Source: DASRRB01 sp036732755 (GTDB lineage: Bacteria > Planctomycetota > B15-G4 > SIAN01). Taken from it: a stretch of 48,971 nucleotides of DNA. The notes under the pieces were generated by a model. That model made no database searches. It was given only the letters and a program-made list of their open reading frames with translations, and was not told where the DNA came from. Location: the NCBI GenBank assembly GCA_036732755.1, contig DAINBU010000021.1:1-48971 (forward strand), read 5' to 3'. Shown piece by piece: positions 17,038-25,003 of the stretch. Position numbers and translations under genes: made by a program. Position 1 is the stretch's first letter. Each line of letters opens with the position of its first letter.

Positions 17038-18567
17038 TCACTTCGCGAAGGCGAAGCGCACCGCGAAGTCGCGCTCGACGAAGTAGACGTTCTGCTGCCC
17101 GCGCGCCGGGAAGACCAGGTAGAGGTGGAGCAGCGCGCGTCCGCCGTGGCGCTCGACCATCGCGGTCGCGAAGCGGTACTCGAGCGGCTTCTTCTGCGCG
17201 CTCACCTCCTTCACCTCGAAGCCCTTGAGCGCGCGCGCCGTCGCGAGCGGGATCTCGACGGTGAAGGCGACGCGGTGGGTCCAGCCCCCCTCGCAGCGGT
17301 AGACGTCGCAGAGCGCCCACTGCTTCAAGTCGGGCTTCTCGGCCGACCAGGAGAGCTCGAGCTCCTTCGCGCCGTCGCGCTTCCTCACGTCGAAGGCGGG
17401 CGGCGCGCACGCCTCGACCGGCTTCCACGTCGGGTCGCCGAAGAGCGCGCGGCACGCGCCGCCGCCGGTCATCGTGTCGATCAGGTCGCGCTGCGGCGCC
17501 GGCTTCCCTTCCTCGTAGCGGTAGAGCTCGAGCGCCGGCTGCCGGCGCGCGACGACGACGCCGTCGTAGGTCTCCTTCGACGCATAGCCGAGCGCGTCGC
17601 CGTGCACGAAGAGGTGCTCGAGCTCCTGCGAGCAGGTCTCGCCGCGGTCGGGGTCGAAGCCGGCGAAGAGCGCCGAGACGCCGCGCGCGAGCGCCGCCAG
17701 CGCGAACGACTCCTCGGGCTTCACGACCCTCCGCTCGATCCCCTTCGCGGTCGGCGCGAACCACGCCGACGTGACGCCGCAGTAGCACGGCCCGCTGAAG
17801 TAGAGCGCAGGCGCGAGGTCGAGCCGCAGCGTGCGCAGGTCCTTGCCCTTCAGCCCGTCGTCGATGCCGTCGGGCATGCCGTGGCCGCCGGCGTGGAGGA
17901 TGCCGGCGCCCGTCAGCCACTCCTTGCGCTGCAGGAGCTCGTCGACGGTGCGGTGGTAGGCGGACCAGCGCAGCCACCCTTTCGCGAGGTTGTCGGCGGC
18001 CGGGCCGCTGAACTGCCCCGGCGGCTGCGCGGCCGGTCCGAAATCGACGAGCTTCTCCGGCAGCGCGTCGCGTTTCGAGGAGAGCGCGACGATGCGCTCG
18101 ACGAAGGCCTTCGCCTCGTCGAGCGTCGCGCCGGTGACGTAGCCGAAGGCGACGTCGACGAACGGGTCGGCATCGAGCGCCGCGAAGGTCTCGAGCAGCG
18201 CGAAGTGGACGTTCACGTCGAGGTGGTCGGGCTTCGTGACGACCAGCGCGAACTCGGGCAGCTCGCGCTGGAGCTCCGCTTTCGCGCGCTGCGGCTCGCC
18301 GGCGGGGAAGGAGAGGACGGCGGCCGCCTTCTTCGCGGCCGCGAGACGCGTCACGAGCGCGTACCACGGGTCGGACTTCGCGAGGTCGGTCAGCACGACG
18401 AGCTTGCCGAGGTTCTTCGCGGGCGGCGCGCCCTCCTTGTCGCCGACCTTGTCGGCCACGAAGTACGGCCCGTCCTCGACGCGCGGGTCGGCGGGCGGCG
18501 CGGCGCGCTTCGTCGCCTGCGGCGCGAGCACCAGGAGCGCCGCGGCCGCGAGCGCCGCCGCGCTCAC
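17038..18567 (-). CDS. Exported caspase-fold (C25/gingipain-like) putative cysteine peptidase
   Basis: A 509-residue protein with an N-terminal hydrophobic segment likely to be a signal. The region KLVVLTDLAKSDPWYALVTR looks like the first strand and helix of a caspase-haemoglobinase fold. A histidine in LHAGGHGMPDG (225 and 229) is followed after about 34 residues by SGPCYCGV (261 and 263), which fits the His-Cys dyad arrangement of C25-like peptidases. The C-terminal half is a beta-rich region. Family assignment is by pattern and not secure. The GTG at 18567 overlaps the peroxidase stop as GTGA, so the two are coupled. Confidence 0.55.
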   Translation of the reverse strand: MSAAALAAAALLVLAPQATKRAAPPADPRVEDGPYFVADKVGDKEGAPPAKNLGKLVVLTDLAKSDPWYALVTRLAAAKKAAAVLSFPAGEPQRAKAELQRELPEFALVVTKPDHLDVNVHFALLETFAALDADPFVDVAFGYVTGATLDEAKAFVERIVALSSKRDALPEKLVDFGPAAQPPGQFSGPAADNLAKGWLRWSAYHRTVDELLQRKEWLTGAGILHAGGHGMPDGIDDGLKGKDLRTLRLDLAPALYFSGPCYCGVTSAWFAPTAKGIERRVVKPEESFALAALARGVSALFAGFDPDRGETCSQELEHLFVHGDALGYASKETYDGVVVARRQPALELYRYEEGKPAPQRDLIDTMTGGGACRALFGDPTWKPVEACAPPAFDVRKRDGAKELELSWSAEKPDLKQWALCDVYRCEGGWTHRVAFTVEIPLATARALKGFEVKEVSAQKKPLEYRFATAMVERHGGRALLHLYLVFPARGQQNVYFVERDFAVRFAFAK

Positions 18568-19577
18568 TCGCCGCTCCGTGACAGCGCCTCGAGGAACGCG
18601 ACCAGCGCGGCGACGTCGTCGTCCGACAGCTCGAGCGGCTTCAAGAGCGGATCGAGGTGGTCGTTCGCGTTGCCGCCGCGCTGGTAGTACCGGACCACGT
18701 CGCTCAACGTCGCGAGGCTGCCGTCGTGCATGTAGGGCGCGGTGCGCGCGACCATGCGCAGCGTCGGCGTCTTGAAGCGGCCGCGGTCGGACTCGTCGCG
18801 CGTGATCGCGGCGCGGCCCGGCTCGGCGACGCCGTCCACGACGCCGATGCCGGTGGTGTGGAACTGCTCGTCGCTGAAGTTCGGTCCGGCGTGGCACCGC
18901 CAGCAGCGCGCCTTGCTCTCGAAGAGCCACAGCCCGTGCCGCTCGACGGCGGTCAGGTCGCCCTGCGCCGCGCGGAAGCGGTCGATCGGGCTGTCGCCGG
19001 CGATGAGCCGCCGCACGAACTCGGCGAGCGCGGCGGCGAGCGTGGCGCCGTCGGGCTCCGCCGCGCCGGCCGCCGCGAAGAGCGCGCGGTACTCCGCCGA
19101 CCGAGCGAGGCGCTTCACCACCTCGTCGACCGTGGTCGCCATCTCGTCGTGGCTCTCGATCGGCATCACGACCTGCGCCTCGAGCGTCGCCGCGCGCCCG
19201 TCGAAGAACTGCGCCGTGCCGAGCGCCCGATTGAAGAGCGTCGGCGCGTTGCGGGCGCAGGTCCGGCCGCCGACGCCGCGCGGCAGCTTCTCCGGCGAGG
19301 CGAACGCGTGCTCCGGTGGATGGCACGTGGCGCAGCTCACGGTGCGGTCGGCCGAGAGCTGCGGGTCGAAGAAGAGGCGGCGGCCGAGGCGCAGGCGGGC
19401 GAGCGCGCGCTCGTCGTTCGAGAGGCCCGGGATCGGATCGGGCAGGCCGAGCTTCGACGCGCCGGCGAGCTCGTCGTCGCGCAGCTCGTCGCGCGGCAGC
19501 GGCGGCGGCGCCGCCTGCTGCGCGAGCGCGAGCGCGAACGCGAGCGCCGCGCCTACGAGCCGGCCTGCGTGCGACAC
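18564..19577 (-). CDS. Di-haem cytochrome c peroxidase / MauG family
   Basis: A 337-residue exported protein. It has an N-terminal signal-like segment (residues 5-21) and two c-type haem sites, CATCH at 82-86 and CWRCH at 225-229. The pattern GRRLFFDPQLS, FDGRAATLEAQ, FKTPTLRMV and APYMHDGSLATL is typical of bacterial cytochrome c peroxidase and MauG proteins. These reduce hydrogen peroxide or oxidise protein side chains in the periplasm. The GTG at 19577 overlaps the hydrolase upstream by 25 bases and has GAGG just before it. Coupling to the putative peptidase is noteworthy because MauG-type enzymes can act on a partner protein. Confidence 0.9.
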   Translation of the reverse strand: MSHAGRLVGAALAFALALAQQAAPPPLPRDELRDDELAGASKLGLPDPIPGLSNDERALARLRLGRRLFFDPQLSADRTVSCATCHPPEHAFASPEKLPRGVGGRTCARNAPTLFNRALGTAQFFDGRAATLEAQVVMPIESHDEMATTVDEVVKRLARSAEYRALFAAAGAAEPDGATLAAALAEFVRRLIAGDSPIDRFRAAQGDLTAVERHGLWLFESKARCWRCHAGPNFSDEQFHTTGIGVVDGVAEPGRAAITRDESDRGRFKTPTLRMVARTAPYMHDGSLATLSDVVRYYQRGGNANDHLDPLLKPLELSDDDVAALVAFLEALSRSGE

Positions 19578-20350
19578 GACGCCTCTCCGATGCCCTGCCG
19601 GGCGAGGAACGAGAAGAGCTCGTCGGCGACGCGCTCCTTGTGGGCAGTGAGGCGGTGGTCGCCGCCGGCGATCGCGACCAGGCGCGGCCGCGCGACGCAC
19701 GCCGCAGCGAACCGTTCGCTCAACGCGAACGGCGCCGTGGCGTCGGCGGTCCCGTGGATCAGGAGCGTCGGCGTCGCCGTCTCGCGTTCGAGCCGCTCCG
19801 GCGGGTAGTTCGCCGCGTCCTCGATCACGCGCCAGTCGAGGTCGAACTCGAACCACGGCCCGACGAAGCGATAGGTGCCCTCGCGCTGCCAGCGCGCGCG
19901 GCCGAACTCGCCGAGCGCCTCGAGGTAGCGCTCGATGATCCGGAACGCCGGCGCGATCAGGACCTGCGCGGCGATCGTTCCGGGGTGGAGCAGCGCGTGC
20001 CACGCCGCGACCACCGCGCCGAGCGACGCGCCGACCAGCACGACGCGCTCGGGGGCGCGGCCGGCCGCGCCCGCGCGCAGGTGGGCGAGCACCGCCGCGA
20101 CGTCCTCGAGGTGGCGGGAGAGCGTCATCTCCTCGAAGCGGCCGGTCGAGTCGCCGTGGCCGCGGAAGTCGAAGCGCGCGAAGCCGAAGCCCCGCTCGAG
20201 CGCGCGCTCCTCGAGGAAGCGCGCCTTCTCTCCGCCGCGCTCCGAGCCGAGCCCGTGCAGGTAGACCAGCGAGGTCCCGTGCGCGTGCGGGGGCGGCGTC
20301 GCGTCGAGCGCGAGCGAACCTCCCTGCGGCGACGCGACGCGCTGGAACAT
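19553..20350 (-). CDS. Alpha/beta hydrolase (serine aminopeptidase-like S33 group)
   Basis: A 265-residue cytoplasmic alpha/beta hydrolase with no signal. The oxyanion-hole motif LVYLHGLGSERGGEKA, the nucleophile elbow VLVGASLGAVVAA (Ser in GASLG), an acid in LIHGTADATAPF and a final histidine in GGDHRLTAH make a full catalytic triad. FDFRGHGDSTG is typical of the carboxylesterase and lysophospholipase group. The ATG at 20350 has GGAG 7 bases upstream. It heads the reverse-strand series with the peroxidase and is divergent from the S9 peptidase. Substrate unknown. Confidence 0.85.
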   Translation of the reverse strand: MFQRVASPQGGSLALDATPPPHAHGTSLVYLHGLGSERGGEKARFLEERALERGFGFARFDFRGHGDSTGRFEEMTLSRHLEDVAAVLAHLRAGAAGRAPERVVLVGASLGAVVAAWHALLHPGTIAAQVLIAPAFRIIERYLEALGEFGRARWQREGTYRFVGPWFEFDLDWRVIEDAANYPPERLERETATPTLLIHGTADATAPFALSERFAAACVARPRLVAIAGGDHRLTAHKERVADELFSFLARQGIGEASCRTQAGS

Positions 20351-20423
20351 GCAGGCTCCGGAAACGGGGCGGGCTCGATAGGTTGTGGCGACCCGCGCGG
20401 GAGTGCAAGCCGGAGCGTCCGTG

Positions 20424-22439
20424 ATGTCCGTCGTCCCCCTCCTTGTGGGCCTCGCCACCCGCGCCGCGCTGCTGCCCCTCTCCGTCCTGCCCTCCGACGG
20501 CGATCCCGCCGCGCCGCTGCAGCCGGCCGACCTCTTCTCGCGCACCTACGTCGGCAGCGCCGCGCTCGCGCCCGACGGCCGCCACGCGCTCGCCCTCGAG
20601 ATGGAGGGGGTGGGCGGGCCGGCGCGCCTGGTCGCTCTCGAATGGGGGAAGCGCGGTGCGACGCGCACCGTCCACGAGCTGCCGGCCGACGACTGGAGCG
20701 CACTCTCCTACGACGCGAAAGGCGAGGTCGCGCTGCTGCTGCGCGGCGCGCTGCCGGGCTGCGAGCTGTGGGGGATCGAGGCGGGCGGAGCGCCGCGCCG
20801 CATCCTCTCGCCCGGCGCGTCGAGCCGCATCTTCGACGTCTTCCATGCAGCGAATGGCGCCGCGGGCGGCGACGGCGGCCGCTGGCTCGCGCTGCTCGAA
20901 TCGGAGGAACCGCGCGAGGCGCTGCTGCAGGCGGTCGACGTCGAGCACGGCGTCCTCGGCGAGGTGGTGGCGCGCTTCGGGCCGCTCTCGATCCGCGAGC
21001 GCGCGCTCGCGCCGGACGGCAGCGCGCTCGCGCTGGTCGCGACCGACGCGCCGAGCTTCCGCGTCGAGGGCGACGCGCTCGACCTCTGGCTCTTCGAATT
21101 CGCGGCGGGCCGCGCGCGCAAGGTGACGGGCGGAGGGCTGCAGCTCGCGAAGCCGACGTTCACGCCCGACTCGGGGGCCGTCGTCTGCGCGCTTCAGGAG
21201 GCGCGCAACGCCGTCTCGTCCGCCAAGCGCGACCTCGCCCGCATCGACCTCGCGACGGGGCGCGCGACGCGGCTGACCTCGGACGTGCCGATCTCGATCG
21301 GGAACGGCATCTTCGGCGCCGACGAGCGCATCGTCTTCGTCGACGAGCGGACGCTGCTCGTCCCGACCCAGCGCGGGCTGGCCGACGACCTGCTCGAGGT
21401 GGTGCTCGACGCGCAGGGAGGCGCGGCGAGCTGGCGCTGGCGCACCGACGGGCGCGCGGCGTGGTCGCGCCTCTCGGCGGCGCCCGGGGCGCGCCGCCTG
21501 CTCGCGATCGAGTCGGGGCCGGCGCGCCCCGACCGAGTGCGCCTCCTCGAATGGCCGAGCCTCGAGAGCCGGGTGGTCGAGGACCCCAACGAGGGCCTCG
21601 TGCAACGCGGACTCGCGCCGTGGCGCGTCGTGTCGTTCCGCGGCGCCGACGAGCTCCCGCTCGACGGCCTGCTGCTCGAGCCGGCGGAGTTCGCCGCGCC
21701 CTATCCGGCGCTGATCGTCCTGCACGGCGGCAGCGCGGGTCGCAGCACGCTGCGCTTCAACGACAACTTCGCGCAGGCGTGGGCGAGCCTCGGCTACGCA
21801 GTCTTCGCGCCGAACCTGCGCGGCTCGGACGGCTACGGCGCCGACTTCCTCGCCATGAACGTGGGGGACTTCGGCGGCCGCGAGCTCGCCGACCTCGATG
21901 CGGCGGCCGACGCGCTGGTCGCGCTCGGCGTCGCCGACGCGCGGCGCCTCTTCGTGCTCGGCCACAGCTACGGCGGCTACCTCGCCGAGATGGCGGCGCT
22001 GCGCTCGACGAAGTTCCGCGCCGCGTGCGCGGCGGCGGGGGTGAGCGACTGGACGAGCTTCTACGCGACCTCCGACCTCTCCGCGCTCGCCGTCGTCGGG
22101 CTCGGCGGCACGCCCGACCAGCAGCCCGACCTCTACCGCGCGCGTTCGCCGGCGCGGCTGCTCGAGTCGCTCGCCGGCGAGTGCGCGCCGCTGCTGCTCG
22201 TGCACGGTCAGCGCGACCGCCGCGTGCCGGTGGAGCAGAGCGAGCGGATGTTCGCCGCGATGGCGCGCCGCGAGCGGCCGTGCGAGCTGCTCTCGCTGCC
22301 GGGCGTCGGCCACGTGATCCGCGGGCGCGAGAACGTCGAGAAGTGGCTCGGCGCGGCCGACCGCTGGTTCCGGCGGTTCGGCGAGGAGCCGCCGGAGACG
22401 GGGGTCGGCCCCCCGTTTCCCCGGGGGAATCGCCGTTGA
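20424..22439 (+). CDS. S9 prolyl-oligopeptidase family serine peptidase
   Basis: A 671-residue peptidase. The N-terminal part (to about residue 400) is a beta-propeller of TolB-like repeats. The C-terminal part is the alpha/beta hydrolase domain with Ser515 in LGHSYGGYLAEM, an Asp in VHGQRDRRVP and a His in PGVGHVIRG. S9 enzymes cut short peptides, often after proline or at acylated N-termini. The N-terminus is hydrophobic (MSVVPLLVGLATRAALLPL) and may be a signal peptide, placing it outside the cytoplasm. ATG 20424 has GGAG 10 bases upstream. It ends just before the SahR-like gene. Confidence 0.88.
   Translation: MSVVPLLVGLATRAALLPLSVLPSDGDPAAPLQPADLFSRTYVGSAALAPDGRHALALEMEGVGGPARLVALEWGKRGATRTVHELPADDWSALSYDAKGEVALLLRGALPGCELWGIEAGGAPRRILSPGASSRIFDVFHAANGAAGGDGGRWLALLESEEPREALLQAVDVEHGVLGEVVARFGPLSIRERALAPDGSALALVATDAPSFRVEGDALDLWLFEFAAGRARKVTGGGLQLAKPTFTPDSGAVVCALQEARNAVSSAKRDLARIDLATGRATRLTSDVPISIGNGIFGADERIVFVDERTLLVPTQRGLADDLLEVVLDAQGGAASWRWRTDGRAAWSRLSAAPGARRLLAIESGPARPDRVRLLEWPSLESRVVEDPNEGLVQRGLAPWRVVSFRGADELPLDGLLLEPAEFAAPYPALIVLHGGSAGRSTLRFNDNFAQAWASLGYAVFAPNLRGSDGYGADFLAMNVGDFGGRELADLDAAADALVALGVADARRLFVLGHSYGGYLAEMAALRSTKFRAACAAAGVSDWTSFYATSDLSALAVVGLGGTPDQQPDLYRARSPARLLESLAGECAPLLLVHGQRDRRVPVEQSERMFAAMARRERPCELLSLPGVGHVIRGRENVEKWLGAADRWFRRFGEEPPETGVGPPFPRGNRR
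22398..22416 (+). terminator. GC hairpin at the end of the S9 peptidase gene
   Basis: ACGGGGG (22398-22404) pairs with CCCCCGT (22410-22416) around a 5-base loop, followed by TT. It overlaps the last codons of the peptidase gene and precedes the next promoter. It may be an intrinsic-type terminator with a short T-run or an RNA stability element. Confidence 0.35.
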
Positions 22440-22464
22440 CTTATCGGTTCATGAAGCGATGATG
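22436..22464 (+). promoter_or_regulatory. Promoter with 18-bp palindromic operator for the SahR-like/ahcY operon
   Basis: TTGACT (22436-22441) resembles a -35 box. It is followed at once by ATCGGTTCATGAAGCGAT (22443-22460), a palindrome with only positions 5 and 14 unpaired. The palindrome fills the space where a -10 box would be, so a bound dimer would block the promoter. It lies 14 bases before the GTG of an ArsR-type regulator, the usual place for autoregulation. Sequence-specific binding is inferred, not known. Confidence 0.5.
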
Positions 22465-22474
22465 TCCCGCCGTC

Positions 22475-23506
22475 GTGAAGCCGAACCTGACCACCGTCCT
22501 GAAGCTCCTCGCCGACGCGACGCGGCTGCGCATCCTCGGGCTGCTCGCCCGTGAGGAGCTGGCGGTCGGCGAGCTCGCGCGCGCCATGGCGATGTCGCAG
22601 TCGCGCATCAGCAACCACCTGAAACTGCTGCGCGAGTCGGGGCTGCTCGACGAGCGGCGCGCCGGCGCCTACGTCCACGTCCGGCTGCTGCGGGGCGACG
22701 CGCTGCCCGAAGACCTCTGGTCGGCGATCGAGGCGCGCCTCGTCCACGTCGAGGGGCGCGCCGACGACCTGAAGCGCCTGGAAGGCGTGCGCGAGGACCG
22801 CCGCAAGAAGAGCCGCTCCTTCTTCGACAAGGTCGCGCCCGAGTGGGACAAGCTCGGCAGCGAGTTCAAGCGCGGCAACGTCCGCTGGCGTGCGCTCGCG
22901 GCGCTGGTGCCGGCCGACCTCGTCGTCGCCGACGTCGGCTGCGGCACCGGCTACATGGCGCGCACGCTGGTGCGCGTCGCGGCGCGCGTGATCTGCATCG
23001 ACCACTCGAGCGCGATGCTCGAGCAGGCGCGCGCCAACCTCCTCGGCCACGAGGAGCGCGTCGAGTTCCGGCAGGGCGAGCTCGACCGCCTGCCGCTCGC
23101 CGACGGCGAGGTCGACGCGATCTTCGCGAGCCTCGTGCTCCACCACGTCCCCGACGTCGTCGCGTCGCTGCGCGAGATGCGGCGCGCGCTCAAGCCCGAC
23201 GGCTCGCTCGTCGTCACGGAGCTCCTGCCCCACAAGGAGGCGTGGATGTCCGAGACGATGGCCGACCTGCGTCTCGGCCTCGACGTCACCGAGCTCAAGG
23301 GCCGCGTCGAGCGCGCCGGCTTCCGCGACGTCCTGACCGACATCGTCGAGGACGCCTACGTCGTCGAGCGCCCCGGCGGCAAGAAGGCCGAGCTGCCCCT
23401 CTTCGTCCTGCACGCGCGCGCGCTGCCGCTGCCGCGCGACGCCTCGAACTCGAAAGCGGATGCCCTGTCGTCCGTTCCCTCCCCCTTGTCCACCCTCACC
23501 CGCTGA
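22475..23506 (+). CDS. ArsR-family regulator fused to SAM methyltransferase domain, SahR-like
   Basis: A 343-residue two-domain protein. Residues 1-90 are an ArsR winged helix with LKLLADATRLRILGLLAR and the recognition region MAMSQSRISNHLKLLRESGLL. Residues of about 110-300 are a class I methyltransferase domain with VVADVGCGTGYMARTL, VICIDHSSAMLEQA and LVLHHVPDVV. This arrangement directly upstream of S-adenosylhomocysteine hydrolase is that of SahR, a repressor of the SAM cycle that senses S-adenosylhomocysteine. The methyltransferase fold would serve as ligand sensor. GTG at 22475 is used because upstream ATGs are out of frame or stop at once. The ahcY start follows after 13 bases. Confidence 0.8.
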   Translation: MKPNLTTVLKLLADATRLRILGLLAREELAVGELARAMAMSQSRISNHLKLLRESGLLDERRAGAYVHVRLLRGDALPEDLWSAIEARLVHVEGRADDLKRLEGVREDRRKKSRSFFDKVAPEWDKLGSEFKRGNVRWRALAALVPADLVVADVGCGTGYMARTLVRVAARVICIDHSSAMLEQARANLLGHEERVEFRQGELDRLPLADGEVDAIFASLVLHHVPDVVASLREMRRALKPDGSLVVTELLPHKEAWMSETMADLRLGLDVTELKGRVERAGFRDVLTDIVEDAYVVERPGGKKAELPLFVLHARALPLPRDASNSKADALSSVPSPLSTLTR

Positions 23507-23519
23507 TTCGGAGACCGCG

Positions 23520-24990
23520 ATGAAGTCGCCCGTGATGAAGCCGCCCGCCCGCAAGCCCGCCGCCGCCGACCGCGCCTTTTCCGACTACAAGGTGAAGGAC
23601 ATCTCGCTCGCCGAAGCCGGCCGCAGGGAGATCGAGATCTCCGAGCCCGAGATGCCGGGGCTCATGTCGTTGCGTGAGAAGTACGGGAAGTCCAAGCCGC
23701 TCACGGGCGCGCGCATCGCCGGCTGCCTCCACATGACGGTGGAGACGGCGATCCTGATCGAGACGCTCGCCCACCTCGGCGCGAAGGTGCGCTGGAGCAG
23801 CTGCAACATCTTCTCGACCGAGGACCACGCCGCCGCCGCGATCGCCGCGCGGAAGATCCCGGTCTTCGCCTGGAAGGGCGAGACCGAGGCCGAGTACGAG
23901 TGGTGCATCGAGCGCTCGCTCGAGTTCGACGACGGCAAGGGCCCCAACCTCCTGCTCGACGACGGCGGCGACCTCACCTGGATCGTCCACGACAAGCACC
24001 CCGAGATGCTGAAGGAGATCAAGGGCGTCTCGGAGGAGACGACGACCGGCGTGCACCGCCTCTACCAGGCCCACGAGTCGGGCAAGCTCAAGCTGCCCGC
24101 CATCAACGTGAACGACTCGGTCACCAAGTCGAAGTTCGACAACCTCTACGGCTGCCGCGAGTCGCTCGCCGACGGCATCAAGCGCGCGACCGGCGTGATG
24201 ATCGCCGGCAAGGTCGTGGTGATCGCGGGCTACGGCGACGTCGGCAAGGGCTGCGCGCAGTCGATGCGCGGCTTCGGTGCGCGCGTGCTCGTGACCGAGA
24301 TCGACCCGATCTGCGCGCTGCAGGCGGCGATGGAGGGCTTCGAGGTCACGACGATGGAGGACGCCGTCAAGGAAGGCGACCTCTTCGTCACCACGACCGG
24401 CTGCCGCGACATCGTCACCGGCGCGCACATGCAGGCGATGAAGGACAACGTCATCCTCTGCAACATCGGCCACTTCGACATCGAGATCGACGTGAAGTGG
24501 CTCGAGAAGAATTCGACGCGCGAAGAGGAGATCAAGCCGCAGGTCGACCGCTTCTTCCTGAGGAACGGGAAGACCCTGATCCTGCTCGCGCGCGGCCGCC
24601 TCGTGAACCTCGGCTGCGCGACCGGCCACCCGAGCNNNNNNNNNNACCAACATCAAGCCGCAATACGACATGTGGACGTTCAAGGACGGCCACAGCGTGC
24701 TCATCCTCGCCGAGGGGCGCCTGCTGAACCTCGGCTGCGCGACCGGCCACCCGAGCTTCGTGATGTCGAACAGCTTCACGAACCAGGTGATGGCGCAGAT
24801 CGCGCTCTGGACGCAAAAGCCGGCGCATGCGGTCGGCGTCCACAAGCTCCCCAAACATCTCGACGAGGAGGTGGCGCGGCTGCACCTCGGCAAGCTCGGA
24901 GTGAAGCTCACCAAGCTGTCGGCCGACCAGTCGAAGTACCTCGGCGTGCCGGTCGAGGGACCCTACAAGAGCGACTGGTACCGGTACTGA
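23520..24990 (+). CDS. ahcY: Adenosylhomocysteinase, interrupted by a scaffold gap
   Basis: S-adenosylhomocysteine hydrolase splits SAH into adenosine and homocysteine with bound NAD, removing the inhibitor left by methyltransferases. Seen are the substrate-domain segments MPGLMSLREKYG, SCNIFSTEDHAAAAIA and the NAD loop AGYGDVGKGCAQ (about residues 234-245). The C-terminus ends with the usual GPYKSDWYRY. Ten N at 24636-24645 split the gene. The same 31 bases end the left contig (24605-24635) and recur at 24726-24756, so joining 24635 directly to 24757 gives a seamless 449-residue protein of normal length. The stretch 24646-24725 is a divergent second version. ATG has GGAGA 6 bases upstream. 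It follows the SahR-like gene by 13 bases. Confidence 0.95.
24636..24645. other. Scaffold gap (10 N) within ahcY
   Basis: Placeholder gap. Both flanks encode the same part of AhcY (NLGCATGHPS), so the contigs overlap and nothing may be missing. Confidence 0.95.
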
Positions 24991-25003
24991 GATCGCTCGT
25001 GCG

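Noticed and set aside
18564..22313. Another long minus-strand open frame reaching into the S9 peptidase
   Set aside because: The haem peroxidase occupies only 18564-19577; the upstream part is a shadow of the S9 gene and the hydrolase.
22451..22462. A three-codon leader ORF (ATG AAG CGA TGA) before the SahR-like gene
   Set aside because: It lies inside the palindrome, lacks a ribosome site and is too short to separate from chance.
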